Shown here: piece by piece, positions 29,561 to 37,617 of the stretch
Numbering within the stretch: position 1 is the first letter of the stretch
Layout of the letters: every line of letters starts with the position of its first letter
Assembly (NCBI RefSeq): GCF_042677865.1
Contig: NZ_JBHUDD010000156.1
Coordinates: 1 to 64,000 of the forward strand
From: Lutimaribacter salitolerans
GTDB lineage: Bacteria > Pseudomonadota > Alphaproteobacteria > Rhodobacterales > Rhodobacteraceae
Direction: 5' to 3'
DNA: 64,000 nucleotides
Position numbers and translations under genes: made by a program
The notes under the pieces: model-generated
Databases searched by the model: none
What the model was told of the DNA's origin: nothing
Seen by the model: only the letters and a program-made list of their open reading frames with translations

Positions 29561-30199
29561 TCACAGGCTGGCGGCTTGCCGCGCCAGGTTGGTGATCGCG
29601 TTCCACTCGGCATTTTCCACCAGCTTTTTCGGCGCGACCCAACTGCCGCCGACGCACAGCACATTGGGCAGCGACAGGTAATCGCGCACGGTGTCATGCC
29701 CGATGCCACCTGTGGGGCAGAACCGGATCTGCGGCAGGGGCGCCCCGATGGCTTTCAAGGCGGGTGCGCCGCCGATGGCGCTGGCGGGAAAGAACTTCTG
29801 CACGGTGTAGCCGCGTTCCAGCAGCGCCATCGCCTCGGTCGCGGTGGCGGCGCCGGGCAGCAGCGGCAGGTCCGCGCCCTCGCAGGCGTCCAGCAGGCGG
29901 TCCGTGGCACCGGGAGAAACGGCGAAACGCGCGCCCGCCGCCTTGGCGGCGGCGACATCCGCAGGGGTCAGAACCGTGCCCGCACCCACGATACCGCCCG
30001 GCACGGTGGCCATGGCCGCGATCACCTCGAGCGCGGCGGGCGTGCGCAACGTCACCTCCAGCACCGGCAGGCCCCCGGCGATCAGTGCGGCGGCCAGCGG
30101 GGCGGCCAGCGTCGCATCCTCGATCACGAGCACGGGGATCACCGGCGCGCGGCGGCAGAGGGCTTCGGTCTGCTGGCTGATCTGCGCGGGCGTCAGCAT
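29561..30199 (-). CDS. eda: KHG/KDPG aldolase (Entner-Doudoroff)
   Basis: A 212-residue class I aldolase that splits 2-keto-3-deoxy-6-phosphogluconate into pyruvate and glyceraldehyde-3-phosphate. Visible are APVIPVLVIED, LEVTLRTPAALE with the catalytic glutamate, GAGTVL, and the Schiff-base lysine in YTVQKFFPAS. Its ATG overlaps the edd stop codon by one base (TGATG), so eda is translationally coupled to edd and the pair make the Entner-Doudoroff branch. Confidence 0.95.
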   Translation of the reverse strand: MLTPAQISQQTEALCRRAPVIPVLVIEDATLAAPLAAALIAGGLPVLEVTLRTPAALEVIAAMATVPGGIVGAGTVLTPADVAAAKAAGARFAVSPGATDRLLDACEGADLPLLPGAATATEAMALLERGYTVQKFFPASAIGGAPALKAIGAPLPQIRFCPTGGIGHDTVRDYLSLPNVLCVGGSWVAPKKLVENAEWNAITNLARQAASL

Positions 30200-32004
30200 C
30201 AGACCACCACGCCCGCGCCGCTGCTGGCGGGGCCGACGGATCGGCGGAAGATCTCGAACAGCTCGCGCCCGATGCCGTGGTGATTGGCCGACAGGTCAGG
30301 GCTGGCAGAGGCGCGGTCGAGCGCACCCGGTGTCAGCAACTCAAGCGTGCCCTTGTGCGCGTCCAGCCGCAGCAGATCGCCGTCGCGCAGGCAGGCCAGC
30401 GGCCCGCCCGCCGCCGCCTCGGGGGCGACATGGATCGCCGATGGCACCTTGCCGCTGGCCCCCGACATGCGCCCGTCGGTCACCAGCGCCACCTTGTGCC
30501 CGCGCCCCTGCACCACGCCCAAGGGGGGCATCAGCCCGTGCAGTTCGGGCATGCCGTTGGCCTGCGGGCCCTGAAACCGGACCACCACGATCACGTCGCG
30601 GTCCAGCTCGCCCGCCCTGAATGCGGCCTTGACTGCATCCTGGGTGTCGAACACGCGGGCCGGGGCCTCGATCACATGGGCCTGTTCCGAGATGGCGGAT
30701 GTCTTGATGATCGCCTCGCCCAGATTGCCATGCAGGTGGATCAACCCGCCTGCGGGCTGGAACGGGTCGCTGGCGGGGCGCAGGATCTTGTCGTTCAGGC
30801 TGTGGCCCGTGCCGGGTGACCAGTGCAGGCGGTCGCCGTCAAGCCGCGGCTCGTAGGTATAGCGCGACAGGCCGGGGCCGGCGGCGGTCTGCACATCCTC
30901 GTGCAGCAGACCGGCATCGAGCAGTTGCGCGATCAGATAGCCAAGCCCGCCCGCCGCGTGGAAGTGATTCACATCGGCCAGCGAGTTGGGATAGACCCGC
31001 GCCAGCAAGGGCGTGACTGCCGACAGATCGGCGAAATCCTGCGGCAACAGGTCGATCCCCGCCGCGCGGGCCATGGCGGGCAGGTGGATCACCAGATTGG
31101 TCGATCCACCCGTGGCCATCAGCCCCACGATCCCGTTCACGAAGGCGCGTTCGTCCAGCACGTCGCAGACCGGGGTATATTCCTCTCCCAGAGCGGTGAT
31201 CGCCAGCGCGCGCTGCGCACCCGCGCGGGTCAGCGCCGTGCGCAGCGGCGTGCCGGGGTTGACGAAGGAGGTGCCGGGCAGGTGCAGGCCCATGAACTCC
31301 ATCAGCATCTGGTTGGAATTGGCCGTGCCGTAAAAGGTGCAGGTGCCTGGGCCGTGATAGCTGTCCATCTCGGCCTTCATCAGGGTGGCGCGGTCAACCT
31401 CGCCTGCGGCGAACTGCTGGCGGATGCGGGCCTTTTCGTCGTTGGGCAGGCCGCTGGTCATCGGACCGGCGGGCATGAACACCGCCGGCACATGACCAAA
31501 GGTGGCCGCCGCGATCACCAGACCCGGCACGATCTTGTCGCACACGCTCAGATAGACCGCAGCATCAAAGGTGTTGTGCGACATCGCCACCCCGGCGGCC
31601 AGCGCGATCACATCGCGCGAGAACAGCGACAGCTCCATCCCCGGCTGGCTTTGGGTGACACCGTCGCACATGGCCGGCACGCCGCCCGCAACCTGCGCGG
31701 TGCCCCCCGCATCCCGCGCGGCGGCGCGGATCAGCTCGGGGTAGGTTTCGAACGGCTGATGCGCCGAGAGCATGTCGTTATAGGCGGTCACGATCCCCAG
31801 ATGCGGGGCCTGATCGGTGGCCAGCGCCTGCTGATCGGGGCCGGTGGCGGCGTAGGCATGGGCCTGATTGGAACACCCCAGATGCCCGCGTGCCGGGCCA
31901 TCCCGCCCGGCCTGGCGCATCCGCGCCAAGTAGGCGCTGCGCCGGGCGGCGCTGCGTTCGATGATCCTGTCGGTGACCTGTGCCACGGTGTCGTTCAGTG
32001 CCAT
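30199..32004 (-). CDS. edd: phosphogluconate dehydratase
   Basis: A 601-residue IlvD/Edd-family iron-sulfur dehydratase converting 6-phosphogluconate to 2-keto-3-deoxy-6-phosphogluconate. Family motifs include GHLGCSNQAHAYA, AYNDMLSAHQPFETYP, MCDGVTQSQPGMELSLFSRDVIA, CDKIVPG, then GMPELHGLMPPLGVVQGRGHKVALVTDGRMSGASGK. Cysteines in these blocks bind the [4Fe-4S] cluster. It is first in the edd-eda operon, with a LacI-type palindrome 35 bp upstream of its start. Confidence 0.95.
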   Translation of the reverse strand: MALNDTVAQVTDRIIERSAARRSAYLARMRQAGRDGPARGHLGCSNQAHAYAATGPDQQALATDQAPHLGIVTAYNDMLSAHQPFETYPELIRAAARDAGGTAQVAGGVPAMCDGVTQSQPGMELSLFSRDVIALAAGVAMSHNTFDAAVYLSVCDKIVPGLVIAAATFGHVPAVFMPAGPMTSGLPNDEKARIRQQFAAGEVDRATLMKAEMDSYHGPGTCTFYGTANSNQMLMEFMGLHLPGTSFVNPGTPLRTALTRAGAQRALAITALGEEYTPVCDVLDERAFVNGIVGLMATGGSTNLVIHLPAMARAAGIDLLPQDFADLSAVTPLLARVYPNSLADVNHFHAAGGLGYLIAQLLDAGLLHEDVQTAAGPGLSRYTYEPRLDGDRLHWSPGTGHSLNDKILRPASDPFQPAGGLIHLHGNLGEAIIKTSAISEQAHVIEAPARVFDTQDAVKAAFRAGELDRDVIVVVRFQGPQANGMPELHGLMPPLGVVQGRGHKVALVTDGRMSGASGKVPSAIHVAPEAAAGGPLACLRDGDLLRLDAHKGTLELLTPGALDRASASPDLSANHHGIGRELFEIFRRSVGPASSGAGVVV

Positions 32005-32038
32005 GTCGCCCCCTGACGTCTTCGCTCCAGATATATGT

Positions 32039-32052
32039 CGTTAGCGATAACG
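32039..32052. promoter_or_regulatory. LacI-family-type operator upstream of edd
   Basis: CGTTAGCGATAACG is an inverted repeat (CGTTA/TAACG) of the kind bound by LacI/GalR-family repressors, placed 35 bp upstream of the edd start. Regulation of Entner-Doudoroff genes by such a repressor is well known in proteobacteria; the repressor gene is not in the window. Confidence 0.65.
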
Positions 32053-32183
32053 CCGCAACCGCGCTGCCACGGGCCTGCCGCCACAAACCCGCGCAATCGT
32101 CCCCATTGTGTCCCATTCATGCCCCAATCCGATGTCAGTTTCGTGATCAATGATACGGGCAGACCGCCCATCGGAGGACGAGT

Positions 32184-32840
32184 ATGAAGCATGTTCGCAT
32201 AATCACGGCACTGGTCCTGGGCCTGAGCGTTTCGGCCTGTGCCTCATTCGAAACCGCCACACGCAACGCTCCGCTGGAAAGCGCCACGGCGCTGGCGGCC
32301 AAGCTGCCTTCGGCGGCGGTGCAGTCGTTTGCGGTGCAATCCTATAAGGTCAAGGTGCCGCGCAGCCTGCGGGTGAGCGAGGCCAATACCTATTATCCCC
32401 TGGGCGACATCGTCTGGCGCGGTGATCCCATCGGCGACCGCCACGCCCAGATCGGCGAGATCTTCATCACCAGCATGTCGCAGGCAATTGACGGCGCGCA
32501 GGGTGCGCTGCCGGTCGATGCCGAGATCGTGCTGAAGCGGTTTCACGCGCTGACGGAAAAGACCCGCTATACCGTCGGCGGGGTGCATTCCATCGCGTTC
32601 GACCTGATCCTGCGCGATCCCGAAACCGGGCTGGAGGTTGTGCCGCCGCGTACAATCCGCGCTGATCTGAAAGCCTATGGCGGATCCAAGGCCATCGCCG
32701 CCGAGCAGCAGGGCATCACGCAGAAGGTGCGCATCACCCAGCATCTGGAGAATGTTCTGCGGTCTGAACTGGCCGAACCCGGCTCTGCCCCCGAGGGTGT
32801 GACGCAATTGGTGGCCGGGCTCGAGGTCAATCCGATCTGA
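32184..32840 (+). CDS. outer-membrane-type lipoprotein of unknown function
   Basis: A 218-residue protein with a lipoprotein signal (hydrophobic stretch ITALVLGLSVSAC, lipidation Cys19). The mature region alternates beta strands (SYKVKVPRSLRVSEANTYYPLGDIVWRGD) with helices and contains FDLILRDPETGLEV. I recall homologues only among Rhodobacterales (possibly DUF6778; not checked). GGAGGA precedes the ATG. It is divergent from edd. Confidence 0.75.
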   Translation: MKHVRIITALVLGLSVSACASFETATRNAPLESATALAAKLPSAAVQSFAVQSYKVKVPRSLRVSEANTYYPLGDIVWRGDPIGDRHAQIGEIFITSMSQAIDGAQGALPVDAEIVLKRFHALTEKTRYTVGGVHSIAFDLILRDPETGLEVVPPRTIRADLKAYGGSKAIAAEQQGITQKVRITQHLENVLRSELAEPGSAPEGVTQLVAGLEVNPI

Positions 32841-32877
32841 TCTTTCCCCCGCGAACGAACGGCAGTAAGAGGGCAGC

Positions 32878-34074
32878 ATGACGCTGTCCTCTTTTCCCGT
32901 GATCCGCCTGAAACCCAAATCGAACGCCCGCGCCATACGGCACGGCGCGCCTTGGGTCTATGACAACGAACTGGTCATCGACCGGCGCACCAGGGGGCTG
33001 ACGCCTGGCAGCATTGCGGTGCTGGAGGATGCCGAGCGCGCGCCGATGGCTCTGGTCGCGGTGAACCCCAATTCGCGCATCTTTGCCCGCGTGCTGGATC
33101 GCGACCTGAGCGCGGTGATCGACCGCGACTGGCTGGTGGCGCGGCTGGCACGGGCGCAGGAGATGCGTGCGCGGCTGTTCGATGCACCCTATTATCGCCT
33201 GATCCACGCCGAGGCCGATGGCCTGCCGGGCGTGGTGATCGACCGGTTCGGGGATGCGGCGGTGATCCAGCCCAACGCGGCCTGGGCCGATGTGCTGCTG
33301 GACGATCTGGCGCAGGCGCTGGTGCAGGTGACGGGCGTGACGACCGTGCTCAAGAACGCAGGCGGACGCGCGCGCAGCCTGGAAGGGTTGGACGAGGACA
33401 GTGCGGTGCTGGTCGGGCAGGCCCCGGATGCGCCGGTGGCGGTGCCGATGAACGGCGCCACCTACATGGCCGATCTGACGGGCGGGCAGAAAACCGGCCT
33501 GTTCTATGACCAGCGGCCCAACCACGCCTTTGCCGCGCGGCTGGCGCAGGGCGCGCGGGTGCTGGATGTATTCTCCCACGTGGGCGGCTTTGCGCTGGCC
33601 AGCCTGGCGGCGGGCGCGGATCACGCGCTGGCGGTCGATGGCTCGGACCCGGCGCTGGCCTTGGCGCGCGAGGGCGCGCAGGCGGGCGGCGTGTCTGACC
33701 GGTTCGAGACCCGCAAGGGCGATGCGTTCGACGTGATGGCCGCGCTGGCCGAAGAGGGCGCACAGTTCGATTTGGTGATCTGTGACCCGCCCGCCTTTGC
33801 GCCATCGAAACAGGCGCTGGAGGCCGGGTTGCGTGCGTACGAGCGCGTGGCGCGGCTGGCTGCCGGGCTGGTGGCTCCGGGGGGCTATCTTGGCCTGTGT
33901 TCCTGCTCGCATGCGGTCGATCTGGCCGCGTTCCGCGTGGCGTGCAATCGCGGCATCGGGCGGGCCGGGCGGCAGGGGCAGATCATCCACACCGGCTTTG
34001 CCGGAGCGGACCATCCGCTGATGCCGCAACTGGCCGAAAGCGGGTATCTCAAGGCGCTGTTCTACCGCCTATGA
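32878..34074 (+). CDS. rlmI: 23S rRNA m5C methyltransferase (RlmI-like)
   Basis: A 398-residue class I SAM methyltransferase with an N-terminal PUA domain (about residues 1-85; HGAPWVYDNELV) and a Rossmann methyltransferase domain: FYDQRPNHAFAARLAQGARVLDVFSHVGGFALAS binds SAM, and ICDPPAFAPSKQA with LCSCSHAVD carries the catalytic cysteine motif. The E. coli homologue methylates C1962 of 23S rRNA. The next gene overlaps it as ATGA. Confidence 0.88.
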   Translation: MTLSSFPVIRLKPKSNARAIRHGAPWVYDNELVIDRRTRGLTPGSIAVLEDAERAPMALVAVNPNSRIFARVLDRDLSAVIDRDWLVARLARAQEMRARLFDAPYYRLIHAEADGLPGVVIDRFGDAAVIQPNAAWADVLLDDLAQALVQVTGVTTVLKNAGGRARSLEGLDEDSAVLVGQAPDAPVAVPMNGATYMADLTGGQKTGLFYDQRPNHAFAARLAQGARVLDVFSHVGGFALASLAAGADHALAVDGSDPALALAREGAQAGGVSDRFETRKGDAFDVMAALAEEGAQFDLVICDPPAFAPSKQALEAGLRAYERVARLAAGLVAPGGYLGLCSCSHAVDLAAFRVACNRGIGRAGRQGQIIHTGFAGADHPLMPQLAESGYLKALFYRL

Positions 34075-34613
34075 AGGTGCTGCTGGACACCTGTGTTCTG
34101 TATCCCACCGTGATGCGCGAGATGCTTTTGGGCGTGGCCGGGCAGGGCGCGTTCACGCCCTTGTGGTCTGAGCGGATTCTCGAGGAATGGGCCCGCGCCG
34201 CGCGCAAGCTGGGACCGGGCGGCGAGGCGCAGGCGCGCGCCGAAGTGGCGCAGGTCAGCGCGCGATGGCCGGATGCTGCGGTGTCGGCCCAGCCGGGCCT
34301 TGAGGCGCGTCTGTGGCTGCCCGACAGGAACGACGTGCATGTGCTGGCCGCTGCCATCGCGGGGCATGCGGATATCATCGTGACGCTGAACAACAGCGAC
34401 TTTCCGCGACATATCCTTGCCGAAGAGGGGCTGACCCGCGCCGACCCGGACGGGTTTCTTCTGGGTCTGTGGCAGGCGAACCCGGACATGGTGGCCCATG
34501 TCGGCGCGCGCGTGCTGGACGAGGCGCGCCGGTTGTCGGGCGAAGACTGGGGCATCCGGCGGCTGATGAAAAAGGCGCGGCTGCCAAGGGTGGGCAAGGC
34601 GCTGGCGGCTTAG
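34071..34613 (+). CDS. PIN-domain protein coupled to rlmI
   Basis: A 180-residue PIN-domain (VapC-like) nuclease candidate. The acidic residues lie in KVLLDTCVLYPTVMREML (Asp6), ILEEWARAARK and WLPDRNDVHVLAAAIAG (Asp near 87-90), with IVTLNNSDFP completing the site. It overlaps the rlmI stop by ATGA. No small antitoxin gene is adjacent, so it is probably not a classic toxin-antitoxin module; an RNA-processing role linked to rlmI is possible but inferred. Confidence 0.8.
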   Translation: MKVLLDTCVLYPTVMREMLLGVAGQGAFTPLWSERILEEWARAARKLGPGGEAQARAEVAQVSARWPDAAVSAQPGLEARLWLPDRNDVHVLAAAIAGHADIIVTLNNSDFPRHILAEEGLTRADPDGFLLGLWQANPDMVAHVGARVLDEARRLSGEDWGIRRLMKKARLPRVGKALAA

Positions 34614-35299
34614 GTCGGCAGGCCCCAGTTCGCCTCGTGGCGTTCGATGGCTGCGATGCGGTCCTTGGTGGGCGGGTGCGACATCAGCCATGCGGGCATG
34701 ACGCCCGAGCGGGAATTGGTCAGCGCCTCAAGCTTTTCGAACAGTGATTTCTGCGGATCGGTGCCGATCCCGGTCTTGACCAGCAGGGCCGAGGCGTATT
34801 CATCCGCCTCGTATTCATCGCTGCGGCTGAGTTTCGCGGCCAGCATGCTGGTCAGCATGTTGGCGATCCAAACGCCGACGCCCGGAATGATCCGCACCAG
34901 CACCATCGCCAGCGCGGTGCGCAGGGCGTTCTGCCCCGAAAAGTCGATCATCCGGCGGCGGGCATGGCCCAGGGCGACATGGCCCAACTCATGCGCGATG
35001 ACGCTGGCCATTTCCTCGGCAGACACCTCGCCCTGTCGAAATTTCTGGTAAAATCCGCGGGTTATGAAGATGCGCCCGTCGGGTGCGGCCAGCCCGTTGA
35101 TTGGCTCGATCTCGTACAGATGCACCTTGACGCGCGGGATTTCCAGCGCGGCGGCCATGCGGTCAAGCATCGGCGCAAGGGTCGGATCGACCAGCTCGGA
35201 TGACCGCGAATTGAGTTCGGACTGGGTGCGCCAGACCGAAAAGCGGTACATCACGAAGCCATAGATCAGGGCCAGAAGGATCGGGGTGAATTTCAACAT
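34610..35299 (-). CDS. M48-family (HtpX/Ste24-like) metalloprotease
   Basis: A 229-residue zinc metallopeptidase with an N-terminal membrane helix (MLKFTPILLALIYGFVMYRF), the zinc motif H-E-L-G-H (103-107, AHELGHVALGH), and the third ligand in SDEYEADEYA. A second hydrophobic segment follows (ALAMVLVRIIPGVGVWIANML). It probably degrades misfolded membrane or periplasmic proteins. The start is uncertain: ATG at 35299 fits the family, but the frame could begin with a TTG at 35359. It is convergent with the PIN gene, overlapping its stop. Confidence 0.85.
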   Translation of the reverse strand: MLKFTPILLALIYGFVMYRFSVWRTQSELNSRSSELVDPTLAPMLDRMAAALEIPRVKVHLYEIEPINGLAAPDGRIFITRGFYQKFRQGEVSAEEMASVIAHELGHVALGHARRRMIDFSGQNALRTALAMVLVRIIPGVGVWIANMLTSMLAAKLSRSDEYEADEYASALLVKTGIGTDPQKSLFEKLEALTNSRSGVMPAWLMSHPPTKDRIAAIERHEANWGLPT

Positions 35300-35400
35300 G
35301 TCCCAGATATGGGGCGGTTTGCGCGGCGCGGCAAGCGGTGGGTTGTCACGGATGGGCAAACACGGTTAATTACGCGCTGATTTGGCGAAAGGGGCCGGGC

Positions 35401-36144
35401 ATGGCGCAAGCGTACGAACTGGATCAGGGCTTTGGCGACGGGCTGCGGCTGGGCCTGATCGTGCTGTCCACCGATGAAAGCCTTGAGAACGAGGCGCGGA
35501 CGGTGCTGGCGGGGCGGCCTGTCAGCCTGCTGCACGCGCGGATTCCGGCCCAGCCGGACGTGACGCCCGACGCCCTGCGCCGCATGGCCGACGAGATGAC
35601 GACCACCGCCGCACGGCTGCCCAAAGGGCTGGACGTGATCGGCTATGGCTGCACGAGTGCCTCTACGATCATCGGACCCGAGCGGGTCAAGTCATTGATT
35701 CAAGAGGCACATCCCGGGGTTGGGGTGTCCGATCCGATCAGCGCGGTGTCCGCCGCGCTGAAGGCCCTGGGGGTCGGCAAGATCGGCTATGCATCGCCCT
35801 ATGTCCAAAGCGTGACCGCACCGATGCGGGCGTTTCTGGCCGAGCGGGGCATCGACACGGTGGCCGAGGCCAGTTTCGATCAGGCAGACGATTACACTGT
35901 CGCCCGGATTGCCGAAGGATCGACTCGCAACATGCTGGAAAACCTGGCGAAAAACGACGATGCCGAAGGGTTCTTCACAAGCTGCACCAATCTGCGCACC
36001 TTTGGCATCATCGACGAGGTCGAGGCTGCAACGGGCCGTCCGGTGGTCAGTTCGAACCAGGCGCTGCTGTGGCACATGCTGCAACTGGCAGGCGTGGATG
36101 CGCGCGGCTGGGGGCCGGGGCGGCTGTTTCAGACGGCGGCCTGA
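35401..36144 (+). CDS. maleate isomerase/arylmalonate decarboxylase-like enzyme
   Basis: A 247-residue Asp/Glu-racemase-superfamily enzyme. The two catalytic cysteines are probably C84 (G-Y-G-C-T-S-A-S) and C195 (T-S-C-T-N-L-R), with GVSDPISAVSAALKALGVGKIGYASPY between them, which resembles maleate cis-trans isomerase. The expected reaction is isomerisation of maleate to fumarate, or a related decarboxylation or racemisation. GAAAGGGGCC precedes the ATG at 35401. No degradation cluster accompanies it. Confidence 0.8.
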   Translation: MAQAYELDQGFGDGLRLGLIVLSTDESLENEARTVLAGRPVSLLHARIPAQPDVTPDALRRMADEMTTTAARLPKGLDVIGYGCTSASTIIGPERVKSLIQEAHPGVGVSDPISAVSAALKALGVGKIGYASPYVQSVTAPMRAFLAERGIDTVAEASFDQADDYTVARIAEGSTRNMLENLAKNDDAEGFFTSCTNLRTFGIIDEVEAATGRPVVSSNQALLWHMLQLAGVDARGWGPGRLFQTAA

Positions 36145-36159
36145 CCGCCCGGAAAGAGC

Positions 36160-36203
36160 CATGCACCGGGCATGCACAATCCATGCACATGGCATGCATA
36201 TGC
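36160..36203 (+). repeat. 11-bp-period CATGCAC array, locus 2 (best preserved)
   Basis: Four exact 11-bp steps: CATGCACCGGG, CATGCACAATC, CATGCACATGG, CATGCATATGC. It lies between two convergent genes (stops at 36144 and 36251), so it is not a promoter. It shares 19 bases (ATGCACATGGCATGCATAT) with the array near 63.1 kb. Confidence 0.8.
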
Positions 36204-36250
36204 GGGACGCCGTGTTGGATCGGAAAATCGCTGCGGTCTGACCGCCCGGT

Positions 36251-37435
36251 TCAGCGTGTCAGCGACTTCATGCCCTGCTCGATTCCCGACAGGGTCATCG
36301 GCACCATGCGATCCTCGAAGATCTCGCGGATCATGCCGACCGAATGGGTATAGCCCCAGTATTTCTCGGGCACCGGGTTGATCCACAGGTGATCGGGCCA
36401 CTGGTCGCGGGCGCGTTGCAGCCAGACCTGACCGGATTCGGGATTCCAGTGTTCATTGGCCCCGCCGGGATAGGCGATTTCATAGGGTGACATGCTGGCG
36501 TCACCCACGAAGATGCATTTGTAATCCGAGCCGTAGGTGTGCAGCACGTCCCATGTGGGTATCTGCGCATCCCAGCGGCGGCGGTTGTCGCGCCAGACGC
36601 CTTCGTACAGGCAGTTGTGGAAGTAGTAGTATTCCATGTGTTTGAATTCGGAACGCGCGGCGCTGAACAGCTCCTCGACCACCTTGATATGGGGGTCCAT
36701 GCTGCCGCCCACGTCCAGAAACAACAGCACCTTGACCGCATTGCGCCGCTCTGGCCGCGTCTTGACGTCAAGATATCCGTGCTCGGCGGTGGCGCGGATG
36801 GTGCCATCCAGATCCAGCTCGTCATGGGCCCCGTCGCGCGCCCAGCGGCGCAGGCGTTTCAGGGCCACCTTGATGTTGCGGGTGCCAAGCTCGACGCTGT
36901 CATCGAGGTTCTTGAACTCGCGCTTGTCCCAGACCTTGACCGCGCGCTGGTGGCGGGATTTCTCCTGCCCGATGCGCACGCCTTCGGGGTTGTAGCCATG
37001 CGCGCCAAAGGGGCTGGTGCCGGCGGTGCCGATCCACTTGTTGCCGCCCTGGTGGCGGCCCTGTTGTTCCTTGAGCCGCTCTTTCAGCGTCTCCATCAGC
37101 TTGTCGAAGCCCCCCAGCGCCTCGATCTCGCGCTTTTCCTCGTCGCTCAGGTGCTTTTCGGCCATCTTTTCCAGCCAGTCGGCGGGGATGTCCACGGCAT
37201 TCAGCACATCGCCAAGCTGGATATCCTCGAGCCCCTTGAAGGTGGCGGCAAAGGCGCGGTCGAACTTGTCGAGGTTGCGTTCGTCTTTGACCATCACGGT
37301 GCGCGAAAGGTAGTAGAACCCTTCGACGTCATAGGTGACCAGACCCGATTTCATGCCTTCGAGAAAGGCCAGGTATTCCCGCAGGGTCACGGGAATGTCG
37401 GCTTTGCGCAGGTTTTCGAAGAATGGCAGGAACAT
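36251..37435 (-). CDS. CoxE-like VWA-domain protein
   Basis: A 394-residue protein with a von Willebrand A domain of the CoxE type in its C-terminal half. The MIDAS motif appears as D-V-G-G-S-M-D (VLLFLDVGGSMDPHIKVVEELF), slightly non-canonical. The N-terminal half is charged and helical (KAEKHLSDEEKREIEALGGFDKLMETLKERLKEQQG-like). Such proteins act with MoxR AAA+ ATPases in chaperone-like insertion of metals or complex assembly; a MoxR gene lies 1.9 kb upstream on the same strand. No carbon-monoxide dehydrogenase genes are nearby. Confidence 0.85.
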   Translation of the reverse strand: MFLPFFENLRKADIPVTLREYLAFLEGMKSGLVTYDVEGFYYLSRTVMVKDERNLDKFDRAFAATFKGLEDIQLGDVLNAVDIPADWLEKMAEKHLSDEEKREIEALGGFDKLMETLKERLKEQQGRHQGGNKWIGTAGTSPFGAHGYNPEGVRIGQEKSRHQRAVKVWDKREFKNLDDSVELGTRNIKVALKRLRRWARDGAHDELDLDGTIRATAEHGYLDVKTRPERRNAVKVLLFLDVGGSMDPHIKVVEELFSAARSEFKHMEYYYFHNCLYEGVWRDNRRRWDAQIPTWDVLHTYGSDYKCIFVGDASMSPYEIAYPGGANEHWNPESGQVWLQRARDQWPDHLWINPVPEKYWGYTHSVGMIREIFEDRMVPMTLSGIEQGMKSLTR

Positions 37436-37439
37436 GGTA

Positions 37440-37607
37440 TCAGAGCGATGCGCGGTGAATGAAAATCGTCAGGAACAGCGCGATGATCACGAAAAGAATC
37501 CCGTAGCCGGCGGCGTATTGCGCGATATCCAGCGCCTTGCCCTTGCGTCGTATGGCAACCATTGCACCATACGTCGCGCCCAACAGCGCGCCAGCCAATA
37601 CGATCAT
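37440..37607 (-). CDS. 55-aa membrane protein (not in ordinary gene lists)
   Basis: The frame reads MIVLAGALLGATYGAMVAIR, a basic loop RKGKALDIAQYAAGYG, then ILFVIIALFLTIFIHRASL: two hydrophobic helices with a positive loop. It lies four bases upstream of the VWA gene and ten bases downstream of the DUF2927-type gene on the same strand, as if part of one operon. I recall similar small two-helix proteins in Rhodobacterales. Function unknown. Confidence 0.8.
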   Translation of the reverse strand: MIVLAGALLGATYGAMVAIRRKGKALDIAQYAAGYGILFVIIALFLTIFIHRASL

Positions 37608-37617
37608 TCTTCAAGCC

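Noticed and set aside
34071..34613. Toxin-antitoxin VapBC module
   Set aside because: No adjacent antitoxin-sized gene; the PIN gene is coupled to rlmI instead.
36160..36203. CRISPR array or iteron origin
   Set aside because: Units are 11 bp, shorter than CRISPR repeats, without spacer structure; no replication or cas genes nearby.
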